Source of the DNA: Candidatus Rifleibacteriota bacterium
GTDB taxonomy: Bacteria > Vulcanimicrobiota > Xenobia > Xenobiales > Xenobiaceae
DNA: 15,152 nt
Assembly: GCA_900772775.1 (NCBI GenBank)
Contig: CAAGRW010000120.1
Location: 1-15,152, forward strand
Reading direction: 5' to 3'
In this document: positions 6,532 through 12,793 of the stretch, in pieces
How the letters are laid out: each line of letters opens with the position of its first letter
Numbering within the stretch: position 1 is the first letter of the stretch
Position numbers and translations under genes: made by a program
The notes under the pieces: model-generated
Database searches by the model: none
Told to the model about the DNA's origin: nothing
What the model saw: only the letters and a program-made list of their open reading frames with translations

Positions 6532-9024
6532 TTACAAATCGAACCCAAGCTGAGAAGCATCACTTTTAGACTTTTTGTTCTGCTCCATACGTTTAAGTAA
6601 AGCTTCAGCTCTTTGCAACAAAGCCGAAGGCATACCGGCCAACTTGGCTACATAGATACCATAGCTGCGATCAGCGCCGCCGGGAACAATTTTGTGTAAG
6701 AAAACTACTTCGTCAGGCAATTCTTTTACAGCTACTCTAAAATTGCGACAGCCTTTAAGGGTGCGCCCCAGCTTGGTCAATTCATGAAAATGAGTAGCAA
6801 AAAGTGTCAGAGGCTTAGGCCCGTCGTGCAAATATTCTACTACAGCTTGAGCTATAGCCAAGCCGTCAAAAGTGCTGGTACCACGCCCAATTTCATCTAA
6901 AACGACTAAAGATTTGGCTGTAGAATTGTTGACGATATTGGCTGTTTCATTCATTTCTACCATAAAAGTAGATTGCCCTAAATGAAGATCGTCACTGGCT
7001 CCTACTCGGGTAAAAATTCTATCGAAGATAGAAAGCTTAGCCCGCTGAGCAGGTACAAAAGAACCCATTTGCGCCAAAATAGCAATTTGGGCCACTTGTC
7101 TAAGCCAAGTAGACTTACCGCTCATGTTGGGGCCTGTCAAAATAATCATCGGCTTATCAGCGCTTAAATGGCAATCGTTAGGTACAAATTCACCTAAAGT
7201 CTGTTCTACGACAGGATGGCGCCCTTGGATAATTTCCGCACAAGGCTCTTCAACAAGTTCGGGGCGAACCCAATGGCGATTGATGGCAATTTGCGCAAAG
7301 GAAGCATAAATATCCAATTCGGCCAAAAGCTTGGCTAAACGGCGCAAAGCTTGCGTATGGGCAGCTGCCGCAGCCCGCAGCTCTTGAAATAGCTCATATT
7401 CCAATTTTTTAATTTGATCTTGAGCACCCAAAACTTTTACTTCGTGTTCTTTTAATTCCGGGATTATGTAGCGCTCGCTGTTGACCAAAGTCTGTTTGCG
7501 TGTATAGTGAATAGGCACTAATTTGGAATTGGCTTTGGTTACTTCAATATAATAGCCGAAAACAGACGTATAGCCGACCTTCAAATTCTTTATGCCGGTA
7601 CTCTCTCGCTCACGCTCTTCCAAATGGTTAAGCCATTCTTTACCATAGGAATGAAATTCGCGCAACTTGTCAAGTTCGGCGCTGTAACCTTGGCGAATAA
7701 TGCCACCTTCTTTTAAAGACAAAGGAGCTTCAGGATTGATAGCTCTTTCTAACAAATGGCTAAGTTCGATAAGTTCTTCAGCATCTTGCTCTAAGCCCTT
7801 TTCGATAGTTTGCCAAGCCGGCGATTTTAAGCGCTTTACTACTTGGACAAAATTAGGCAATTTAGCCAGAGAAGTTCCGATGCCTAACAATTCACGCGCA
7901 TTGAAAGTGCCGTAAGAAACTCTAGCCAGAAGTCGTTCTATATCGACTATTGTTTTTAATTCTCGCCTTAATTCGGCCCTAGCCTCTTCATTTTCGACTA
8001 AATCCTGACAAAGATCGTGGCGCAATTTTATAGCATCTTTATCACACAAGGGGCGCAAAATCCACTCTTTCAGCTTACGCGCTCCCATAGAAGTGCAAGT
8101 AGAGTCTACAGCTTCCAGAAGGCTGCCTTTGCGTTCTCTACCTAAAAGCGTTTCGACCAATTCCAAATTGCGTCTAGTGGTAAGATCGATAATTAAATTG
8201 CTTCTATTAGCTAAAAGACGAGGCGGCTCTAAAGTGATGGTATGGTGCATAGCTATACGTTTTATATAATCGAGCATGCAAGCCAAAGCCGCTATTCCCT
8301 GTTTATATTCCGATAAGCCCAAACCGGCTAAGCTACCCAACTTAAATTCGCGTTTAAGCATCTCTTCACAAATTTCATTCGAAGCGGAAAAAATTCGAGG
8401 AACTAAGCTGAGAGTGCGCATTTGAGCTTTAAGTTTTTCAATTAGGTCGGATATTTTACTATCTGCGACTTGTTCAACATAGATCAACTCCGAAGGCTGA
8501 AAGCGCAGCACTTCTTCAGATATTTGCTCAATATTGTCTAAAGCAAATTCGCAGCCATAAAAATCGCCTGTACCGACATCGGCAGCGGAGAAACCGACTC
8601 GAGCGTTTTTGCCAAAAACTAGACACACCAAATAATTGTGATCTTTATCATCAAGACTCTGGGTATCTAAAATAGTACCGGCTGTAACAATACGCGTCAC
8701 TTCACGAGGCACAATGCCTTTACATTCGGAAGGCAAAGCCATTTGCTCAGCTACAGCTACCCTATGGCCTTTAGCTACCAAAACTCGCAAATAAGCTTCC
8801 AATGTGTGCAAAGGGATGCCAGCCATAGGAATTTTGCGTCCAGCTCCTCCCTCTTTGGCCGTAAGAAGAATCTCGCCATCTCTAGCAAAAATTTCTGCTC
8901 CTTGGCCATAAGCTTCATAAAAATCGCCGCATTGCATTAAGACCAAACAATCGGGATTTGCTTCGCATAAACCAAAATATTGTTGAAATAAGGGAGTTAA
9001 TTGTTCTTTATTGTTGTCAACCAT
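6532..9024 (-). CDS. mutS: DNA mismatch repair protein MutS
   Basis: MutS finds mismatches and small loops after replication and starts repair with MutL. The 830-residue protein is close to the usual length of bacterial MutS1. Domain I has the mismatch-contact motif GDFYEAY (33-39), with Phe35 and Glu37 the residues that intercalate and hydrogen-bond at the mismatch. Connector, lever and clamp regions follow (about 125-570). The ATPase domain has Walker A GPNMSGKST (631-639), Walker B ending at Asp710-Glu711 followed by IGRGTST, and the switch histidine in FATHFHE (742-748). The C-terminus ends in QLGFDL (825-830), which resembles a beta-clamp-binding peptide; this is inference. The short C-terminal region suggests the tetramerisation part seen in some MutS is absent. 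The ATG has a weak ribosome binding site. mutL is not in the window. A sigma-70-like promoter lies just upstream. Confidence 0.97.
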   Translation of the reverse strand: MVDNNKEQLTPLFQQYFGLCEANPDCLVLMQCGDFYEAYGQGAEIFARDGEILLTAKEGGAGRKIPMAGIPLHTLEAYLRVLVAKGHRVAVAEQMALPSECKGIVPREVTRIVTAGTILDTQSLDDKDHNYLVCLVFGKNARVGFSAADVGTGDFYGCEFALDNIEQISEEVLRFQPSELIYVEQVADSKISDLIEKLKAQMRTLSLVPRIFSASNEICEEMLKREFKLGSLAGLGLSEYKQGIAALACMLDYIKRIAMHHTITLEPPRLLANRSNLIIDLTTRRNLELVETLLGRERKGSLLEAVDSTCTSMGARKLKEWILRPLCDKDAIKLRHDLCQDLVENEEARAELRRELKTIVDIERLLARVSYGTFNARELLGIGTSLAKLPNFVQVVKRLKSPAWQTIEKGLEQDAEELIELSHLLERAINPEAPLSLKEGGIIRQGYSAELDKLREFHSYGKEWLNHLEERERESTGIKNLKVGYTSVFGYYIEVTKANSKLVPIHYTRKQTLVNSERYIIPELKEHEVKVLGAQDQIKKLEYELFQELRAAAAAHTQALRRLAKLLAELDIYASFAQIAINRHWVRPELVEEPCAEIIQGRHPVVEQTLGEFVPNDCHLSADKPMIILTGPNMSGKSTWLRQVAQIAILAQMGSFVPAQRAKLSIFDRIFTRVGASDDLHLGQSTFMVEMNETANIVNNSTAKSLVVLDEIGRGTSTFDGLAIAQAVVEYLHDGPKPLTLFATHFHELTKLGRTLKGCRNFRVAVKELPDEVVFLHKIVPGGADRSYGIYVAKLAGMPSALLQRAEALLKRMEQNKKSKSDASQLGFDL

Positions 9025-9062
9025 AAGTCTTAAAAAATATATTCTCTCTAAAAAATATGTAT

Positions 9063-9091
9063 TTTATATACGTTATGTAATTGATTTTCAA
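9063..9091 (-). promoter_or_regulatory. sigma-70-type promoter of mutS
   Basis: On the minus strand, TTGAAA (9091-9086) and TATAAA (9068-9063) are separated by exactly 17 bases. The -10 box lies 38 bases upstream of the mutS ATG, so the leader would be about 30 bases long. Confidence 0.7.
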
Positions 9092-9093
9092 GC

Positions 9094-9131
9094 AAAAAAA
9101 AACTAACCCCTACTTTGTCGGGGTCAGTTTT
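9094..9131 (-). terminator. intrinsic terminator after the acidic-protein gene
   Basis: Read on the minus strand, a 12-bp stem (9131-9120 with 9110-9099, one mismatch) with a CCCC/GGGG core and nine-base loop runs into a T tract. It lies 31 bases after the stop codon of the acidic-protein gene and separates that gene from the mutS promoter. Confidence 0.85.
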
Positions 9132-9161
9132 AACTGGGAGAAATCTCAGAAGCTCAGACGT

Positions 9162-9425
9162 TTAATCTTCGTCATCCCAATCTTCGTCGTCATCTTCGTC
9201 TTCGTCGTCCCATTCTTCTTCGTCTTCGTCGTCGTCCCAGTTTATATCGTCTTCTTCGTCATCCCACTCGCTATCGTCTTCTTCATCCCACTCGCTATCG
9301 TCTTCTTCGTCCCACTCGTCCTCGTCTTCGTCATCCATGTCATCATAGAAATCATCTTCTTCGTCCATATCGTAATCATGGTTGCGTCTGGCGCCGTATC
9401 TAGTCTCTGCATCATTCCACCACAT
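9162..9425 (-). CDS. extremely acidic tryptophan-punctuated small protein, function unknown
   Basis: The predicted 87-residue protein is not recognised. Residues 1-18 are mixed and contain the only arginines. From about residue 17 onward it is almost pure Asp and Glu, with tryptophans at 38, 46, 54, 63, 72 and 83, giving a loose repeat of 8 to 11 residues of the form W-D-E-E-D-D-S-E. In all, 58 of 87 residues are acidic and only three are Arg or Lys, so the net charge is near -55. The gene is credible rather than a composition artefact because AAGGAG lies at good distance before the ATG, a terminator follows the stop, and a TTGACA-type promoter candidate lies upstream. The opposite strand gives only an implausible Val/Phe-rich reading. 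It has no signal peptide or membrane segment. Possible roles, all speculative, are DNA mimicry, binding of metal ions or basic proteins, or a charge-based chaperone. It sits just upstream of mutS but is transcribed separately. Confidence 0.78.
   Translation of the reverse strand: MWWNDAETRYGARRNHDYDMDEEDDFYDDMDDEDEDEWDEEDDSEWDEEDDSEWDDEEDDINWDDDEDEEEWDDEDEDDDEDWDDED
9261..9308. repeat. two perfect 24-bp tandem repeats inside the acidic-protein gene
   Basis: Bases 9261-9284 and 9285-9308 are identical. They encode an eight-residue unit (order W-D-E-E-D-D-S-E) of the acidic protein, and a partial third copy follows. The surrounding GAA/GAC/GAT-rich DNA is a degenerate version of the same unit, as expected from growth by slippage. 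Confidence 0.9.
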
Positions 9426-9757
9426 AGCTCGGTTCTCCTTAGAACATTAAAAAGTAAACAACTCGGCTGCAGTCTGTGCAGCTTTGTCAAAATAAATATG
9501 ACTTCAGATTCTTTTTTTAAGTGAATTAACCGAGTATGTCAAGACGTACAGCCATATAATCGAAAATCAGCACATATATTAATTAGTTTTTTGCTATTAA
9601 CTCACCAAAGCTGCTCAACTTGTACCAAGAGGAAGAGCAAATTGCTGGCAGAAAGACAAACGCTAACATTTGACAGCTACGAATTAACAAGACTACTCCT
9701 ATAGCCCCCAAGGCCAGGGGATCCCGCGTACTGAAAAAAAATAAAAGGATTTTATTT
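9426..9757. other. 332-base divergent intergenic region
   Basis: This region separates the leftward acidic-protein gene from the rightward rRNA methyltransferase gene. It holds the candidate promoter of the acidic gene (9514-9542), a small inverted repeat GCTGCA-N5-TGCAGC (9466-9482) that would lie in that gene's leader, and a consensus TTGACA at 9670-9675 facing right but with no convincing -10 box after it. No convincing gene is seen: the one open frame reaching across it on the minus strand has no family features and overlaps the start of the next gene. Confidence 0.6.
9514..9542 (-). promoter_or_regulatory. candidate promoter of the acidic-protein gene
   Basis: On the minus strand a perfect TTGACA (9542-9537) is followed after 17 bases by TAAAAA (9519-9514). 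This would give a leader of about 80 bases before the ATG. A second TTGACA at 9490-9485 has no matching -10 box. Confidence 0.45.
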
Positions 9758-11098
9758 ATGAAAAAGCGTCCCGTACCCACAGAAGAATTAATATTTTCTG
9801 CCGATCACTTAAATAATCGCGGTCAATTTCAAGCTTTGCGCTCCAACGACACTCAAGCTAGATGTTATTGTGTTGCTCCTCAAGATCGCGCATTATGCAT
9901 GATAGGAGGCAAAAAAAGAGGTGCTCGTCAGTCCTGGCTACGCCAAGTGTTAGAGCCTGGCCCCGATCGTCGAGAAGCGGTTTGTCCTCATTTCGGCTTT
10001 TGTGGCGGTTGTGCTTTGCAACATATTGAATACAGCCAGCAAGCCATAATGAAAGCGGCTCCAATTGAAGCAGCTTTGCGCAATTTGGCTCCTCAAGTAA
10101 AAATTTTACCAGTACAAGAAGCCCCTACTCCTTGGTATTATCGCAGCAAAGTAGAGCTAAGTTTTATTGACGAGCGCCTGGGATTTAATATTCGCGGCCT
10201 CTTCCAAAAAGTTACCGATGTTGACGAATGCTTTATCGGCCCTCCTTGCAATAGAGAAGTAATCGGAACGGTGCGCCGTTGGCAAAAGAAACACTCCTTT
10301 TCCGGTTGGAATCCTAAAAGCAATAGTGGCTTTTTGCGTTATCTAGTCATTCGCTATAGTTCTTACACTCATCAATTTTTAGTTGCTTTGGTTACAACTA
10401 CACCAACTTCATTTGCTCTCGAAGAATCCAATAATCCGTTGCAACAACTGGCCGAAGCATTGATGCAAATAGAAGGCGCTACTGGAGTTATCCACGTTAT
10501 CCACGACGCTATCAGTCCCGTAGCTTCAGGCGAAAAAGAATATTTATTGGCTGGCCAAGCGGAAATTCAGGAGAAAGTAAACGATCTGGAATTTTCTTTG
10601 GGTTGGCGCTCTTTCTTCCAATCGAATCCTCCAGCCTACGCCCACATGCTGCGCACAGCTCGCCAATGGGTAGGCCATCAGAAAAAGATTCTCGATCTGT
10701 ATTGTGGTGTAGGTAGTATAGGCTTGTCTTTGGAAGGCAATCTTATAGGCGTAGAGGCCGTTCCTCAAGCTATTGAGCACGCCAAACGCAATGCCGCCCG
10801 TCTGGGACGCTCCGCCGAATTTTATTGTGCCAATTCGGAAGATTGGCCCAGCTTGGAGTGCAGTTTACTCATTTTGGATCCTCCCCGCAGTGGCTGCCAC
10901 CCCAAAATGATTGAACGAGTAGTCAACGAAGGGCCGGAAAAATTACTTTATATTTCCTGCAATTGCAATCGCTTCATAGAAGAATATGCTACTTTACAAA
11001 AAGCCTACCGCTTAGTACAAGCTCAACTTTACGATTTCTTCCCTCATACTCCACATATTGAAACGCTTATGCTGTTAGAGCGAAAATGCGAAGCTTGA
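9758..11098 (+). CDS. rlmD: 23S rRNA (uracil-C5)-methyltransferase, RlmD/TrmA family
   Basis: Enzymes of this family use S-adenosylmethionine to methylate carbon 5 of a specific uridine in 23S rRNA or tRNA. The 446-residue protein has the four cysteines expected to hold a [4Fe-4S] cluster (C76, C82, C85 in the CPHFGFCGGC segment, and C158 in DVDECF). A central RNA-binding region follows, then the SAM-binding motif DLYCGVGSIG (313-322), the motif LDPPRSGC (373-380), the catalytic cysteine C401 in ISCNCNRF, and the probable general base Glu435 in FFPHTPHIETL. The N-terminal part before the cluster is short and its TRAM domain is poorly conserved. AAAGGA lies eight bases before the ATG. Sequence alone does not decide whether the target is U1939, U747 or both, so the gene name is the family default. 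It ends 22 bases before a strong hairpin. Confidence 0.9.
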   Translation: MKKRPVPTEELIFSADHLNNRGQFQALRSNDTQARCYCVAPQDRALCMIGGKKRGARQSWLRQVLEPGPDRREAVCPHFGFCGGCALQHIEYSQQAIMKAAPIEAALRNLAPQVKILPVQEAPTPWYYRSKVELSFIDERLGFNIRGLFQKVTDVDECFIGPPCNREVIGTVRRWQKKHSFSGWNPKSNSGFLRYLVIRYSSYTHQFLVALVTTTPTSFALEESNNPLQQLAEALMQIEGATGVIHVIHDAISPVASGEKEYLLAGQAEIQEKVNDLEFSLGWRSFFQSNPPAYAHMLRTARQWVGHQKKILDLYCGVGSIGLSLEGNLIGVEAVPQAIEHAKRNAARLGRSAEFYCANSEDWPSLECSLLILDPPRSGCHPKMIERVVNEGPEKLLYISCNCNRFIEEYATLQKAYRLVQAQLYDFFPHTPHIETLMLLERKCEA

Positions 11099-11120
11099 TT
11101 GGCTATTTTTGCTATAAGCG

Positions 11121-11156
11121 CATTTTTGCCCATGCCTTCAGGCAGGGGCAAAAATG
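11121..11156. other. strong nested hairpin between convergent genes
   Basis: An 11-bp perfect arm pair (CATTTTTGCCC with GGGCAAAAATG) encloses a second stem TGCC-TTCA-GGCA, with one A/G mismatch between them. It sits between the convergent rRNA methyltransferase and zinc-ribbon genes, the usual place for a shared terminator. The T run is on the 5' arm and the A run on the 3' arm in both directions, so it lacks the canonical downstream T tract. It may end transcripts weakly or protect their 3' ends. Confidence 0.7.
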
Positions 11157-11193
11157 TTATTCTTCAACGCTTATATTCTTCTTCACTATGCAC

Positions 11194-11559
11194 CTAGTTC
11201 GTGTCATAGGGATAGTCCGGTGTGATGCAAAATTGCAACTCCGTAGCGTGGATTTCTGCAATATGCTTTTGAATATCTGCAGCCAATGCAGAAAAACCGG
11301 CCCTACCTTCCTCCAAGGCTTTTTTGGCCTGCATGAAATTAGATCCGCTTAATCTTGCACACAGCTTAATCATAGCAGCAGTTGTCTTTTCGGGTTTGCA
11401 AAAACTAATCGTGTACACAGTTTCGTCTCTGTCAATAGGGGAAAAATATGTTGTAACCCACCCCCAGCCACATTCAGGGCACAGCATGCCACAAGTGCTG
11501 CCTTTATGATGAGACTTCATTTCTGCTCCACATTTTTCGCACATTATCTTTTCATTCAT
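11194..11559 (-). CDS. zinc-ribbon protein of unknown function
   Basis: The start chosen here gives 121 residues; the frame is open for 23 more codons upstream, but GAGGTG lies seven bases before this ATG and the upstream extension has no such signal. The N-terminus has a zinc-ribbon pattern: C7-x2-C10, then C27-x2-C30 with a further C23 nearby. The middle and C-terminal parts (about 55-100) read KTTAAMIKLCARLSG followed by QAKKALEEG, an arrangement that loosely recalls the C-terminal domain of ribosomal protein L7/L12 (a lysine-rich helix, a Gly turn, then an EAK-type helix); this resemblance is only by eye. It is likely cytoplasmic. The zinc ribbon suggests binding of nucleic acid or a protein partner. 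It lies downstream of the MerR gene in the same direction, 104 bases away, with a possible promoter of its own. Confidence 0.72.
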   Translation of the reverse strand: MNEKIMCEKCGAEMKSHHKGSTCGMLCPECGWGWVTTYFSPIDRDETVYTISFCKPEKTTAAMIKLCARLSGSNFMQAKKALEEGRAGFSALAADIQKHIAEIHATELQFCITPDYPYDTN

Positions 11560-11598
11560 TTTTTTGCACCTCTGGGATAGAATTTTACAAAAGTACGA

Positions 11599-11628
11599 AG
11601 TATGCAAATAATGTGAATGCCAAATCAA
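11599..11628 (-). promoter_or_regulatory. weak candidate promoter of the zinc-ribbon gene
   Basis: On the minus strand TTGATT (11628-11623) and CATACT (11604-11599) are 18 bases apart, each matching four of six consensus bases. The position, about 40 bases before the chosen ATG, is sensible, but matches this weak arise by chance in AT-rich DNA. Confidence 0.3.
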
Positions 11629-11663
11629 GAAAAAAATGCCGAAAAAAGGGATTTAAGCCATTT

Positions 11664-12098
11664 TTAACTGTGAATTTTGAGATATAATTCCCTAATTTCT
11701 TCAGGTACTTCGTCGGCGCTAAGATCGATGCAATGACCTTTTTCTACCGCTTGCTCATAGTACCAACACTTGTACTTCAGTACGTCCAGAACTTTGTGCA
11801 TACGTTCAATTTCGGCTTCCACATTGGCTTTTTGTTTGCGAAAGAGCTCGCGCCTTTGCAAAAAAGTTTTGCTGCCCTGGCTGCACCATTCAATAAATTG
11901 CTTTATATCTTTCACTCCCAAACCGGACTTTTTTAGACATTCCACAATTCTTAAAGTTTCAATTTCCCGATCGGTAAACTGACGAATGCCTGACAAGCGC
12001 TGCAAATGAGGGAAAAAGCCCTCTTTGTCATAGAAGCGCAAAGTGGAAATAGGCAAATTAAATAACTCAGCAACTTGCCCAATAGTATAAGTTTGCAA
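11664..12098 (-). CDS. MerR-family transcriptional regulator, NmlR/AdhR-like
   Basis: The 144-residue protein has the MerR layout. A winged helix-turn-helix begins YTIGQVAELFNLPISTLRFYDKEG (4-27 region); the SGIRQFTDREIETLRIVECLKKSG wing and helix pair follow (36-59 region), and a long helix (about 78-120) serves for dimer formation. MerR proteins bind between over-spaced -35 and -10 boxes and twist the DNA to activate. The NmlR/AdhR branch senses reactive aldehydes through a cysteine at about position 52-54; Cys54 here is at the matching place, and Cys72 is a second candidate. It lacks the metal-binding cysteines of true MerR. The start is TTG, supported by AGGAAG eight bases upstream. It is divergent from the flavoprotein-dehydrogenase operon, whose promoter holds a matching dyad, so it very likely controls that operon and perhaps itself. 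Confidence 0.9.
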   Translation of the reverse strand: MQTYTIGQVAELFNLPISTLRFYDKEGFFPHLQRLSGIRQFTDREIETLRIVECLKKSGLGVKDIKQFIEWCSQGSKTFLQRRELFRKQKANVEAEIERMHKVLDVLKYKCWYYEQAVEKGHCIDLSADEVPEEIRELYLKIHS

Positions 12099-12137
12099 AA
12101 TAGTATCTTCCTAGCGAAATTTTTTAGCCCTGAACAC

Positions 12138-12168
12138 TTGACCTAAAGTTAGGTTTAGGTCTTACACT
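12138..12168 (+). promoter_or_regulatory. MerR-type promoter with 19-bp spacer and operator dyad
   Basis: TTGACC (12138-12143) and TACACT (12163-12168) are 19 bases apart, the over-long spacing typical of promoters activated by MerR proteins. A perfect inverted repeat GACCTAAA-N6-TTTAGGTC (12140-12161) overlaps the -35 box and spacer. The core resembles, as I recall it, the AdhR site of Bacillus (CTTAAAGTTAACTTTAAG). The promoter faces the flavoprotein and alcohol dehydrogenase genes, with transcription expected to start near 12175. Confidence 0.85.
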
Positions 12169-12205
12169 CCAGCATACAGGGGGCCAACAATAAAGTCAAC
12201 AATTT

Positions 12206-12220
12206 TTGTGAGGTTCACAA
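12206..12220 (+). promoter_or_regulatory. inverted repeat overlapping the Shine-Dalgarno of the flavoprotein gene
   Basis: TTGTGA-GGT-TCACAA is a perfect six-base inverted repeat in the leader. The only plausible ribosome binding site of the next gene (GAGGT, 12210-12214) lies inside it, so pairing in RNA could hide it. A three-base loop makes the hairpin modest in strength. Confidence 0.4.
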
Positions 12221-12223
12221 TCA

Positions 12224-12763
12224 ATGTCTAAAAAAGTTTTAGTAATAAGCACTAGTTTAAGGAAAAATAGCAATTCCGAAGCCCTGGCCGACTCCTTTAT
12301 AGCCGGCGCCCAGGCAGCTGGCCATGACGTCAAGAAAATCAGCTTGCGCGGCAAGAAAATTGCTTTTTGTCAAGGGTGCCTGGCTTGTCAGAACACACAA
12401 AAGTGCGTTATTAATGACGATGCTGTAGAAATTGCCTCTCAGATGGGCCAAGCAGATGTTATTGCCTTCGCTACTCCCATTTATTACTACGAAATGAGCG
12501 GTCAAATGAAAACTATGCTCGACCGCGCCAATCCTCTCTTCTCTTCAAATTACGCTTTTCGCGATATTTATATGCTTACTACTGCAGCTGAAGACGATAG
12601 CTATGTACCGGAAAAGGCTATAAATGGTTTACAAGGCTGGATCGATTGCTTTGAAAAGGCCCATTTGGCTGGTTCCCTATTTGCCGGTGGAGTGACCAAC
12701 GCAGGCGATATCGAGAGCCACCCTGCTTTACAACAAGCTTACGCTTTGGGCAAAGCGATCTAA
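12224..12763 (+). CDS. flavodoxin-fold NAD(P)H oxidoreductase, iron-sulfur-flavoprotein-like
   Basis: The 179-residue protein has the flavodoxin-like fold of NADPH-dependent FMN reductases. The FMN phosphate loop is STSLRKNSNSEAL (9-21), and the ATPIYYYEMSGQMKTMLDR segment (about 88-106) forms the second flavin-binding part. It also carries C49-x2-C52-x2-C55-x5-C61, which fits the compact cysteine pattern of archaeal and bacterial iron-sulfur flavoproteins (CX2CX2CX4-7C), so it may hold a [4Fe-4S] cluster next to FMN. Related proteins in Clostridia without a proven cluster share part of this pattern. It is the first gene after the MerR-type promoter and is followed by the alcohol dehydrogenase after 30 bases, so it probably acts in the same carbonyl-stress or redox response. 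The exact electron donor and acceptor are unknown. Confidence 0.85.
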   Translation: MSKKVLVISTSLRKNSNSEALADSFIAGAQAAGHDVKKISLRGKKIAFCQGCLACQNTQKCVINDDAVEIASQMGQADVIAFATPIYYYEMSGQMKTMLDRANPLFSSNYAFRDIYMLTTAAEDDSYVPEKAINGLQGWIDCFEKAHLAGSLFAGGVTNAGDIESHPALQQAYALGKAI

Positions 12764-12793
12764 ATTTATTATACAAACTGAGGAGTATATACA

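Noticed and set aside
9261..9308. The regular repeats as a possible CRISPR array.
   Set aside because: The units are direct and adjacent with no unique spacers, and they are coding.
9081..9524. A plus-strand frame of 147 codons rich in Val, Phe and Ile across the acidic-protein gene.
   Set aside because: It is the complement of the GAA/GAC-rich coding repeat, lacks a good ribosome binding site, and runs through the terminator and the start region of the acidic gene.
9670..9699. A perfect TTGACA facing the rRNA methyltransferase gene.
   Set aside because: No acceptable -10 box lies 16 to 18 bases downstream, so it is not listed as a promoter.
9583..9780. A 65-codon minus-strand frame with a hydrophobic stretch in the intergenic region.
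   Set aside because: It overlaps the ribosome binding site and start of the rRNA methyltransferase gene, matches no family and has no supporting signals.
11560..11628. An N-terminal extension of 23 codons for the zinc-ribbon protein.
   Set aside because: No ribosome binding site precedes the upstream ATG, whereas GAGGTG is well placed before the internal ATG, and the extension covers a possible promoter.
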